The notes under the pieces: generated by a model | The model's database searches: none | Seen by the model: the letters and a program-made list of their open reading frames with translations, nothing else | Told to the model about the DNA's origin: nothing | Translations under genes and position numbers: made by a program | Shown: positions 53,880 through 64,000 of the stretch, in pieces | Layout: the number at the start of each line of letters is the position of its first letter | How positions within the stretch are numbered: position 1 is the stretch's first letter | Assembly: GCA_034638255.1 (NCBI GenBank) | Contig: JAWPGT010000021.1 | Coordinates: 310,001 to 374,000 of the forward strand | DNA from: Coprinus comatus | Taxonomy: Eukaryota; Basidiomycota; Agaricomycetes; Agaricales; Agaricaceae | Direction: 5' to 3' | DNA length: 64,000 bases

Positions 53880-56400
53880 CTTTTTGAGTCGCACTTCCAG
53901 GGAGATGAGAATTCTCTAATGGAACTTATGGAAGTATATCTGGCTCCCCTTCTAAACGGATCATTGGTACAACAAAAAAGTACTGACTTTTGGATCAAGG
54001 GATACTTATGTCATGAAAGAGGGGTAAAATGACCGGTGCGCAACCGCCGAAATATGTGATGGAAATTGAACATAGCCATTTCTCTTCGGAGTAGGTAGGT
54101 AAGATTGTCTTGGGAGGATATATAACTCCATACCAATATATTATCCAGTATTGTATGGGTATATGCGGAGGAAAAGTGAGCCCCCAATGAATCATTATCC
54201 ACTGTTCAAATACATTTCCCACTTATTATTGGGTAAAAGTCCAGGAGTTGATATGTCGAGGGTTCTGAAACAGATATGACGGTGCTGAAAATGGACTAAC
54301 GTCTATTGCGTCTACGCCGAGTTCTTATTATGATATGACGTCGGCCTTGGTCATAGGAGAAAGTCCTAAATAAAAGCACTGGAGAGACAACATCGCGACA
54401 AGGTCTAAGATGCTTGAAGTATAGTTGGACAAGGTTTTTTTGATTTTCCGAAGAACTCGAAGTTACTCGCTGAGTCTGGCGAGGTCTCGCACATACGGCA
54501 TGTTCCGGGTAGGAAAGTATAAAATTAGATAGGTACACTTTTTGGCACTTACACGAACTAGAGCGCTGATGTTCCGGAATGTTTGGTCATCCTAAAAACA
54601 AAGTGCATCATTGTATCTACATGTTATTATTCACATATTCACCAACTTTCTCTGTACGACTATTGAAGCCCTGAAGGATTATTTATTTATTCACAAAAAC
54701 GCACCACCATTTTACTAAACTTTACCCCGAGACTTCACAAAACCTCATATATCAAAGCCATTCGCACACCAGGGACATGTTAAAAAGAAGTCTCGGCTGA
54801 GAGTATTCCCCGCGCATAAGAATAGGAGATTTATTGTAAAACACGGCTCCTCGTGTCGGAAGTTAGTTACAGGCAAGATTTCCCGCAGACGTAAGCCTTT
54901 GAGAGTTTCAAACTTCTTTAACGAGATGACCCTGGCAGGCCTGGTTTCTCAACCTGAACCAGACCTGAACAAAATTTCATGACAAAAATCAAAATCAAAT
55001 ACACTTTGTTTGCGGAGAAGTGGAGGTGATTGCTATCCTAATGACCCTTAGCTTGGTATAAGTGGAGTCGGAGAGTCATTCAAAACATGGGCATAGTCTG
55101 GATAGTACTGGACCCTGGTCAAGCTAGGTTTTGTCCCTTCCGAGAGACACAGGATCATCGTTGTGTATCTAACAGTTTTATGATGTAGAAACCAGGAGTT
55201 ATGGTTTTACTTTCTCTCTGATTCATGTTGTACTACTAGAAAAATGTAAATATTTAATGGGTATACGGTATATGGTAATCATTATTCAATATCAAATATC
55301 AATATATCAAAATGCCAAATGATTCGCAGGTATGATAAAAATAGAGCTACAGGACAGTGACGGCGACAAGAGGCCGACCTTCCCGGCGTCAAGTAGATTT
55401 GGGGTGGTCCTTGCATGATTCATTTCTCTTGGACATTTGTCAATGATTATCAAGAACAACATATCTAAATTAAGACCTAACCCACATGAAAAGGAAATTG
55501 GAGACTTGGAGTAGGTATTCGCAGTAACTCCTTGCACGAGTAGTATACAACAGAGAATGTTTTCCGAGAATTTGTCTGTACTACTACCCATTCGACCTAT
55601 TCTTCGAGCGGTTCTCAGGCATCTTACATCCTTAAACAACTCCAGTTGGTCTATATACTACAGATATACTACATAAGTAAGTTTTGTGAGAACTGACAAA
55701 TCCCTACTCGGGCAGTTAATGGGAACTTTGATCAAACGATTCCATCAAACTTTCTTAAAAATGTATGTAATCACTTGAGGTGAGTTTATGCATACTATGA
55801 CGTTAATACTGACAGTGTTGGAATGTAACCGGTGGTACGGTTACAAGTAGGTGATATTCTTACACATAGTCGAACAGAAGCTGATTCTGCACGGTCTCTG
55901 TATTTCAGAGTTGAAAAGGTAAAAATCAATTACATCGTAACTCGGACCAACGTTTTATAAAGGGCGTTGGACAAATAATAATGAACTTTCAAAAATTGAA
56001 ACATAAAAGATGACGTATTAGGACATCTACCCGTTACATGGAATAAGTAAGTATCATGGAAAACAGAAAGATCAGTTGATACTTAAGCAACGCTACAAGA
56101 ATTTAATCTGGTAAACATACTTTTATAACGTCCACATATTATTGCCTCTAATGTGTTCAAGATTCGAGATTCCCACCAAACCACAAGCTGTCTCGCTCCT
56201 GCTCGTAGCGTTATCTTCGGTTCAAGTTATATGATAATGCAGGGGATTGTCAGCTACTTCCAGTGTCCCGGTGGTTATACATCAAAAATAGACCTGTTTT
56301 ACCAATCAATCAGCCACACAGCGTCAATTCAGTCTCAGGGATAAACCACAGCTGCATTTTGTGTGGTGCACTGCCGAACATCTTGATAATTATGGACTCA
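53880..56400. other. 2.5-kb intergenic stretch, no gene seen
   Basis: AT-rich, with only short frames (53995-54222, 54296-54538, 55307-55639) that lack splice or family support. Confidence 0.5.
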
Positions 56401-56429
56401 TTAAACGGTTACATTACCTACTACTCTCA

Positions 56430-56840
56430 GCGTTAGACTTGACCGTGGAATATGACGACTCTTACCCACGATTTTCTCTTTGACTTAACACATTTTGGTG
56501 AGTTACGAAGACTTCGTTTCGATGTAGTTGAAGAAGCTGTAGCCTGAGAACAAGGATGACTGCTTGCGGATGTAACGACGAGTATTCCAAAATCTCTCCT
56601 TATCCTGGAGATTATACAATAGTGGATGATTTCGGTGAGATAACAGCTGAAGATCTTAGGCATAATGTAAATGCACTACCAAATCTCCATACACTCTCAT
56701 ATTTTGAGGAAAGGGACTTGCACACCAGCGAATATTTTTCCACTATGGAAGTGAGATGGGATAAAATCGAGAAAGAAAAGTTTTCAAAGATCACAGTAGG
56801 AAAATTTATATCCTCCTTCCCTGAACGTAGATTCTAGTAA
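56430..56840 (+). other. possible scrap of a leucine-rich F-box type gene
   Basis: Short open pieces include LTHFGELRRLRFDVVEEAV (about 56487) and, in another frame, NVNALPNLHTLSYFEERDLH (about 56670). Both look like leucine-rich segments of agaricomycete F-box proteins, but stops separate them and no start or F-box is seen. Confidence 0.3.
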
Positions 56841-56930
56841 CTAGATACTGTTGAAAGTAGAAAGATAAAGCTATCACTACATGATGGATTGTTTTGTGTA
56901 GGGCAAGACACTTTAAGAAATACATCATTG

Positions 56931-58414
56931 TTAGTATCGTACACAACGAAATACAGTCGAAGACCACCTTTCCACTTCTCCATACATGTTATCATGGTCA
57001 TACGTAGTAAGCCTCAGCATCCCATTATCAATTACATGTCTTAACTCCCCTTCACATTCTACAAAAAAGTTCTTTGGGATAGCAAGAACAAATGGTTTTT
57101 GAAGTACCTCCTCTTCTACCGAAATCGACCTCTCTTCAACCATTTGAATAATGGCTGGGAATACTTGACTACGGAGAATTCTAATCAGCATACTCCACTT
57201 TCATATAATCCGCAACTCCTTTAATCCAGGTATAAGAACCTTGCTTTCGGGCTCTAACGAAGGAGTCAAAACATGTAGAATGTTCAAGAGGTCCATATCA
57301 AATGTGTCAATGGACAATGTAGATGTTTCAATATCCAATAATTGTGCAAAACTCTGTTTCTGAGAACTATATCGCATCCAAGAGGCTGATGCTACATGCA
57401 CCACGGAAAAAGGAGTTGAGGTCGTTGTAAGCAACATGGATTTTCCAAGTCGTAAATGATATTTTGATAGAGCAGAACTTGAGAACTTGCGAAGGGAAGG
57501 CAAATTAAGGCGTTGGAGTATGAGTGTATTGTGATATGTATGGTATCTGTGGTCCTGAGTTGGTGTGGCAAAGTCCCAATGAAGAATTTGAAGTCGTGGA
57601 ATGGTATGATAACTTCAACCGGCGGCTCCCAGTCTTCTACATCATATTCACATTGGTGCGTGAAATACAATTCAACAATTGTTTCCATACAGTCAAGTAG
57701 CAAGCGGATACAATAGTCAGCAGGAACTTGGTGGAGGTTGAGGTATGTGATTTTAGTTCCAGAGAGTGTGCCAAAGATCAGATTGTGTTGGATTGTTAAA
57801 CGTTGCAAGACTGGTAACATGGGAAGTGAACACTTCGGGTCCCGGCTTCTTGTGTATAAGCCCCCTCCTGACACCACTTCTAGATCTTGCAACTGGGAAC
57901 ATATGGTTTGGTTTCCTGCATCGGAGGAGGTTGGATTATTACCAAGAGTAATATCCAAGAATGGTTTAATGCCTTGGAATCCATAATCAAAGTCATAAAA
58001 ACCCAAAGAAAGGGGTAAACTTTTTGCTCTTTCAAAATAGTACCCCAACAGCGGGACTTGATTCTTCATAAAAGAGGCGCTGTCGACATGTGTGCGAGGT
58101 ACTAATCGGAGTGGGGTCCATACATGAAGTGATGAATGAGCAACATGGCGCCAATGTGATGAAACAGCACTGAAAGCGAGTGAAGGGTACAATGAAAAAT
58201 TCTTTTTAAATGTCTCCGAATATCTCTCCTTGAGTGGCTTCATTCTTGCGGCTATTTGCATGATGTATGAGAGGATTTCGGAGGGAATGGTGTATGTGAT
58301 TGATTGAATCACATTGAGTTGGTGAAGTAGAGATGCACGCTTAACGCGTAAGAATTCTATTTGCTGTTCTATGCAGACGACCTCTTTATTGATCTGGATG
58401 ATGTCTTCTGACAT
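56931..58414 (-). pseudogene. F-box/LRR-like protein gene with frame break and internal stop
   Basis: Start MSEDIIQINKEVVCIEQQIE, a coiled coil, followed by the F-box-type motif YTIPSEILSYIMQIAARM and SLAFSAVSSHWRHVAHSSLH, the usual N-terminus of agaricomycete F-box proteins. Leucine-rich segments follow (LPVLQRLTIQHNLIFGTLSG, ITYLNLHQVP). Around 57592-57612 the coding frame changes by one base: the opened frame ends at 57392, whereas the adjacent frame gives RLQILHWDF, LQRLNLPSLRKFSSSALS and LIPGLKELRII, ending at a TGA at 57201-57203. Beyond that TGA coding-like sequence (MLIRILRSQVFPAIIQMVEE) continues in the same frame to 56931. So at least two lesions separate it from a full protein. It is not closely related to the MWPF family at 4-19 kb. 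Confidence 0.68.
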
Positions 58415-58872
58415 TCCAGTGTAAGTCGTTGGGCTTGGATTTTGGATTAACTTGAATAGTAAGTTGAAGTTGGGCGATGATGTTGGTTAGGTATCAACCC
58501 GTTAATCGATTGTCATAGTCACACGGTTACCCAATTAGAATACGTTCAAGACATAAGTAGTACTTGCAAACAAAGGTGTTGGTGTTGTATCACAAGTATA
58601 ATTCTTTTTGGATCTGGAGCCGTAGTGTCATCTCTAGTAGATCAATTCAATATGGCATTCAAATATATATGTACAGTACGTGACAAAACAGAAAAACAAA
58701 CGAAAACTGCAAAGACAAGACACATTGAATAATCCCAATCCTAAACTATCATTAAAAAAAAACAATTCATCATCCCATTAGTCCAGGGGAATTTGTACCA
58801 AAAGTAAGTAATCGTCCAACATCCAACATCCAAAAAAAAGAAAAGAAAAAAACAATCATTTAAAAAAATGAA
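58415..58872. other. intergenic, nothing recognised
   Basis: Lies between the start of the F-box/LRR-like gene (58414, minus) and the 3' end of the large F-box gene (58873, minus). AT-rich with A-runs near 58750 and 58835. No open frame. Confidence 0.5.
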
Positions 58873-61800
58873 TCACTCATAACATAAAATCCAAATCCTC
58901 CCATCCCTTCCAGACAAAATCACCGCACCTTGACTCTGATCTATATTTATAGTTTCTACCAATCCCAAATCAAGTTCATCTGGAATTTGAAGAGTTCTTA
59001 CTATTCCTTCACTTCTTCTTCTTCGTTTCTTTTTAGGTTTTGATTTGGGTTTTTGTTTGACCGAGGAGTTGATTTTGGTTTTGTTGGAGGAAGATAAATA
59101 TGAATCGTACTGTTTTCCTTTTCCTTTATCTTTCGTATTCAAGTTTGGACTTGATAAAGAAGGCTCCCAATCCATTTCTTCGTCATTATCGTTGTCTTCC
59201 ACTTTGACATCGACATTGACTTTATCCTCCTCATCCTCATCCTCATCCTCATCCTCTTGATCATCCCAAATCTCACCATCAGCATATCCAGGAAACGTAA
59301 CAAATCTCAAAACTTTCTTTCCACCTTCCTCTTCCTCTTTTTCCTTACTTTTTCCTTTCTCTTCATTTGCGTTGGATAAAAGACAATGAAGACCACTCCC
59401 ACTTCCATTTGTGGTCGCAGTTGCAGTTACCAAACCACTCCCACCAATACCACCACTACCACTAGCAATCCCACTCCCACCTGTACTCCCACTTCCATCT
59501 ATACCCCCAACACCACCCTCCGACACTTCATCATAAGGAATATCAAACGACAACGATTCAAATCCAACTCCCAATCTATCCCTTACACGACTTAAAACAT
59601 CCAACATATAACTCACATATTCTCCACTATCCTCTCCTCCTACATTCTCTTCACGATTTTCATTCTCTTCTTTCAACCTTTTCAATCTTTCTACTTCCAC
59701 TTCCATTTCCATTTTCATTTCCATTTCCATTTCTATTTCCGATTTTCTTTGTTGTTGTTGTTGTTGTTGTTGTTGATGATGATGTGAAGGAGAGGAAGGA
59801 GAGGAAGGAGGAAGAGGTTCAGAATCAACATATTCAATCCAAACTGCATGTCCGAAATCAACTGCTATTAACGGTCTTGGTCTTTCTAGTATTTCTATAT
59901 CTTCATTCATATCTGGATTTACGTTTGTATTGTTATTCGTATTCGTATTCGTATTCGCATTTCCGTTCGTGTTTGCGTTGGTATTCGAATTTCCGTTGGT
60001 ATTTGTATATCCATTAACGTTCTCGAAGTTGGCATTATTAACAATTTCCTCATCATTTTCATCGTCATCGTCATCCCAAATCCCTCCAACACCATCACCG
60101 TCGTAAACTCTAACAATATCAAAAGGTTTCGAAACATACCACATCTTCATTAATTCTTCATCTCCCTCTCTTTCAATTTCTTCATACCACTGTCCTCCTC
60201 CTCCCTCTCCTCCTCCTCCCTTTCCTTTTTCTTCACTTTTACCTACTTCTTCGCTAACACCCTCTTCACCACCTTCATCTCCACCTTGATTTACTCCCTC
60301 ACCTCCACCTCCACCTTCAACTTCACCTCCACCTTCATCACCACCAACAACATCACCTCTAATCCAACTCCTCCAATCAATAGGAACCTTAAAATAATGT
60401 TGACAAATAACAAAACTATCCTTATGACTTAAATGATCATGCATAGCCAATAAAACAACTGTACATGATACTTTTGGTATTGTTGTTAATGAAGGCCACC
60501 ATTGTCTTACGAAATGAGCTGATTCTGGGATCCATTGTGGGAATGGGAATGGATTTGGGTTTGGTATTGGTGTTGGGTTTGGGTTTGGATTTGGTTGACG
60601 TGTTTTGGATTTGGATTTGGATTTGGATTTGGATTTGGATTTGGATTTACGTGAGTTGAATTTATTTGAGTTGGTTTTATTCGAGTTGGAAGTTGAGTTG
60701 GAAATTGAGTTGGTAGGAGATAGGTGAGGAGTAGGATTTGGGTTGGAATGCGAATAAGAAGTGGATGGATGAAGAGGAGTTATAGATGAAGATGAGGATG
60801 AAGAAGGGATGAATTGAGTATATGCGTGTCCATGTCCATTAATCGTTATTGGAATTATTCCTTCTTCTTCCTCCACCTCCTCTCCCTCCTCTCCTTCTTC
60901 CTCGTCATCGTCGTCCTCGTCATCACCATCGTCATCGTCAGCATCATGAAATCCACCTTGACCTAACCTAGGAAAAACAAACTTCTTCATCAACATCCTA
61001 TCAGGTCTCACTCTTCCACTAACTTGAGGTAAACTTTCTTTTTCTCCTTTCAAACCACCTTCTTCTTCTTTCAAACCATTACCATCACCATAATTCCAAC
61101 CATTACTATGACCATAACTCTCACCATAACTCTCACCATAACTCCAACCATTACCATAATTCCCACCACCACTATTACCATTTCCCCCGCCACCAGTTTT
61201 TTTTTGAAGCGAAACAGAATGAAATCGTAAGGAATCAAAAGAATAAAAATATTGATAAGCTTCTTCTGGTTTTTCACAGTGTATTACTATATAGTTTTCG
61301 TATAGTATACAGGACCAGTTTGCTTGCATTACCTAGTTGATTTTTTTTGAATTAGTTTTAGTTTAATTCAGGAGTTATTAAAAGAGAATGAAGAATAAGA
61401 GCGAAGAACGAAGTGAGGCGCAAAGAAAACGAAGTAGCGTAAGCGAAGTAACGAAAACGAAATAACAAGTGGTAGGTGTTGTGATTTTGGATTAGGCCCC
61501 CCCGCGAGTTCTCAGGTCCGAGAAACGGAGAACGAAGAATAGGGAACCATCAACAGTCGGTGAATGAAGAACGAAGAACGAAGAACGAAAGTAACACATA
61601 ACAAAAGAGCCAAAGCCAAAAAAAAAAAAATGACGCACATAATCAATACCAGTATCAACAAAAACATATCTCGATTCATCCCAATCCAACAAAACATACA
61701 ATCCAATCGTATTAGTTGAAGACATCCAAATAAATGAACTTAGAAGACGTTGAATTGGATCTAGTAGGAATATGTTCATTACTACGCCTGTGGTTTTGAA

Positions 61801-62840
61801 TTCTGTTACGTGTGTGAATGTTGGGATTTGTGGGGTTGGTTGTGATGTGGATTGAGATGTAGGTTCAGAGGCGGAGGCGGAGGTGGTGGTGGGAAAGGTT
61901 GAGGAGGATGAGGATGAGGATGAGGATGAGGATGAGGATTTAGGAGGATCAGGTGGAAATGTTAGTTTCATTAATATAAAATGCATTTTTCTTCCATCGT
62001 CTTGTCTACATTATATCGTTAGTACTTAAGAAATCAATAAAACCAAAGAAAAGAAAACGTACGAAGCATCAAGAACTTTAGCCATAGTAAAATAAACCGT
62101 TCTCTTATCAAATTCAACTCTACATTTCCACAACTCCCATTTCTCTCTCTCCCTATCCTTTCGATCTTTAGTACTTTTACACTTTGGAGGACTCCATTCA
62201 GCTAAAGAAGAATCAGATTGAACATCCCAACAAATCACTTTTCCAGATTTAGTTGAACAGAGAGTATATGATGAAGTTATAGGTGATAACCAATCGATTT
62301 GTTCATTTGGTGGTGTTGAAATTGTTTTATACCATTGGAATTTCTTGTTATTATTCTTTTCTTCATTTTCTCCTTCATTATCCTTCCCATTAACCTCGTC
62401 GTCGTCATCATCATCATCATCACCATCATCACGATTTAACCCATCCAAATAATGAACACTACCAAACCTTCCAGTCAATTCCTTACTAACACACCTAGGT
62501 TCTCTTTTCCTCCAACCAAAATCAAATCTAGTACCTTGATTAACACATTTAATCAACTCTTCAGTACTTAGATCTTTTAATTTTGAAAATCCTTTTAATG
62601 GTAATGCTCGACATTTGCGTAATAGGTCTTCTGCAAGTTTACGATAAACTGGTCTTGTGGTTGTGAATTCGTGGAGAGTTTTACAGGTCTGGTTGAAAAG
62701 AAAGGTGTTTATGATGTTAGTATTAGGATATTAGAGAGAGAGAGAAGAGGACGTACGAGGAGTAAAGTATGGATATCTCTAACATCCAAATATAACGCAA
62801 TATTCAATAAAAGATCATATGGAAGTTTATCCAGACCCAT
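58873..62840 (-). CDS. large F-box protein with extended low-complexity regions, 1178 residues
   Basis: Four exons join in phase: 62840-62757, 62688-62063, 62005-61639 and 61332-58873. The F-box is at the N-terminus across the first junction (LDKLPYDLLLNIALYLDVRD, then CKTLHEFTTTRPVYRKLAED). After it come LTGRFGSVHYLDGLNRD, WLSPITSSYTLCSTKSGKVI with CWDV (a propeller-like strand), then LPDPIQRL-type and WIEYVDSEPLP segments, and an ordered C-terminal end (LGLVETINIDQSQGAVILSG, RDGRIWILCYE). In between lie long low-complexity tracts: poly-Ser (61903-61940), Lys-Ser alternation (60600-60655), Asn/Thr-rich (59920-60020), poly-Gln (59745-59776), Glu-Met alternation (59695-59745) and acidic runs. 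These are encoded by simple repeats. Probable SCF adaptor with propeller-like domain. Intron 3 is 305 nt, unusually long for this region. Confidence 0.8.
59228..61940 (+). repeat. cluster of coding microsatellites in the large F-box gene
   Basis: Several simple repeats within one exon set: (TCATCC)n near 59228-59255, (TTTCCA)n near 59695-59740, (TTG)n near 59745-59776, (ATTCGT)n near 59935-59965, (GGATTT)n near 60605-60650 and (GGATGA)n near 61905-61938. All have unit lengths of 3 or 6, so length changes keep the frame. Confidence 0.75.
61334..61638 (-). other. unusually long intron with GAACGAA repeats
   Basis: Intron 3 of the large F-box gene. It contains runs built from CGAAGAA/CGAAGTAA units on the plus strand (61393-61475 and 61563-61592) and a C7 run near 61497. 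Its neighbours are 50-70 nt long. Confidence 0.55.
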
Positions 62841-63033
62841 TATTTCTTCCTATGTATATATGTATGAAGGTTTAGTCAAGAGCAGTTGAAAATCGTCAAG
62901 TTCGTTGAGGTTGGAAAGCGTGGTAGTCCAGGGTCAATCACCATATGATGACTAATACGTTTTCTTTATTTGTACATTCACGTCATAGCCAAACAAACCT
63001 CTCTCTCTCTCTCTCTTGACTACGTGGGTGACG
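62841..63033. promoter_or_regulatory. 193-bp divergent promoter between the F-box gene and the dehydrogenase gene
   Basis: The two genes start 193 bp apart on opposite strands. The segment holds a (CT)n tract at 63000-63016 just upstream of the plus-strand start. No TATA box was evident. Confidence 0.45.
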
Positions 63034-64000
63034 ATGGTATTAAGCATTATAGACGCTTACTTTCCATACACCTACACTCCTCATATCATCGGTTCATTAT
63101 TCGTCCTTTCAGTATTACGTGCTCTTTCACAAGGAAGAAAAACAAATAGGGAAAGAGATTTACATGGAAGAACGTTTATTATCACTGTACGTTTTACCAC
63201 CCTATTTTTTTGTTGTTTAATATACTGACTATTCATTATTTATATATAGGGAGGATTTACACCTTTAGGTTTAACATTACTTCAACACTTATCTTCACGA
63301 GGAGCAAAAATAATAGCATTATCACCATATCCAATAACTTCAACACGAGTCACCATATTGATTGATTTATTGAGGAGTACATTTAAAAATGAAGAGATAT
63401 ATGCGGAGGAATGTGATGTTGAGAATGTTGAGAGTGTTAGGGAGTTTTGTATGAGGTTTTTGACTGATGATCAAGTTGGTAAAGCTGAAGGAAAGGATGG
63501 GGATGAAGAGAAGAAGAAGAAGAAAGAAGACTCTACGACGACGATGAAGAAGACGATAGATAAAAGAATAGATGGACTTGTATTCTTACATGAATACTCT
63601 CACATCGGTTCTTTCATTAACCCTTCCCTCTCTCTTTCCATATCATCCCTCTTCAACTCAAAATCCCAAACCCAAACTCAACAAAAACTTGACCAACAAA
63701 AACGAGATTCAAATTCATTATCAACATTCCTCTTAACAACTTTACTCCTTCCTTTACTCTTAACATCACCTGTTGAAAGGGATATAAGAATCATTAACGT
63801 TGTTAATCCCTTTTATGCCGCTGCTTCCATTGAAACTACTTTTGATCCCACTTTCAAAATTACCTCTGCCTCTTCCTCTTCCTCAAACGCTACAACAACA
63901 ACCTCTCCCTCACCCTCTTCCACTTCAAAATCAAACACCAACAGTATATTCCTGAAAGAAGCTCACAGATCTTTAAACACTATAATCCTAACACGTCATC
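63034..64000 (+). CDS. membrane-anchored short-chain dehydrogenase/reductase, partial at the window edge
   Basis: Start MVLSIIDAYFPYTYTPHIIG with a hydrophobic helix (HIIGSLFVLSVLRALS) that would anchor the protein. Exon 1 is 63034-63186 and exon 2 starts at 63250. The junction makes the nucleotide-binding loop ITGGFTPLGLTLLQHLSSRG, a TGxxxxxG variant of the SDR Rossmann signature, with the next strand KIIALSP. A conserved acidic residue follows in the position of the second-strand end (CDVENVESVREF). A lysine-rich insertion (about 63490-63550) and a Ser/Thr-rich insertion (about 63870-63930) are fungal-type loops. The catalytic YxxxK lies beyond the window. Could be a lipid- or retinol-type dehydrogenase; the substrate is not shown. 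Confidence 0.72.

Overview
The window looks like nuclear DNA of a basidiomycete fungus, most likely Agaricomycotina. Genes are broken by many short GT-AG introns of about 45-70 nt, some exons are only 10-14 nt, the base composition is moderately AT-rich, and there are F-box families with the typical N-terminal IPxEIL motif plus secreted and single-pass membrane proteins of an agaricomycete style. No bacterial, viral or CRISPR features are visible. The organism assignment is inference; no species is claimed.

Layout. 0.6-3.8 kb holds a multi-exon single-pass membrane protein and an unrecognised 279-residue protein. 4.3-6.0 kb is a decayed F-box copy. 6.7-8.5 kb is the complete myo-inositol-1-phosphate synthase (INO1). 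11.2-19.6 kb is an F-box duplication block: one intact 542-residue gene (16.5-18.2 kb), a nearly identical pseudogene with C-to-T nonsense changes (11.5-13.2 kb), an internally deleted copy (18.4-19.6 kb) and a scrap at 11.2 kb. A possible PD-(D/E)XK-fold protein lies between two of the copies. 20.0-21.6 kb is a mitochondrial carrier with 13 exons, three of them microexons. 21.9-31.3 kb is GCN1, the ribosome-associated activator of the Gcn2 kinase. Then follow a small membrane protein with a PPxY motif, a PrpF-like protein with two frame breaks, a lactonase-like beta-propeller protein with two TATA boxes, and an RBR-type ubiquitin ligase.

From 42 to 54 kb there are seven paralogous small secreted cysteine-rich proteins built from 16 copies of a six-cysteine module ending in CWxCC. 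All seven appear to share a TATA-containing core promoter and a 5'-leader intron whose acceptor lies 3-14 nt before the ATG. A class III CoA-transferase gene with one frame break and a U2 snRNA gene sit inside this cluster. The right end carries an F-box pseudogene, a 1178-residue F-box protein full of microsatellite-encoded tracts, and the start of a membrane-anchored short-chain dehydrogenase that runs off the window.

The housekeeping genes (INO1, GCN1, U2, carrier) act independently. The two accessory themes are the amplified F-box family, which is decaying copy by copy, and the amplified cysteine-rich secreted family, which still looks intact and possibly co-expressed. Five single-base frame breaks in otherwise good reading frames could be real decay or assembly errors.
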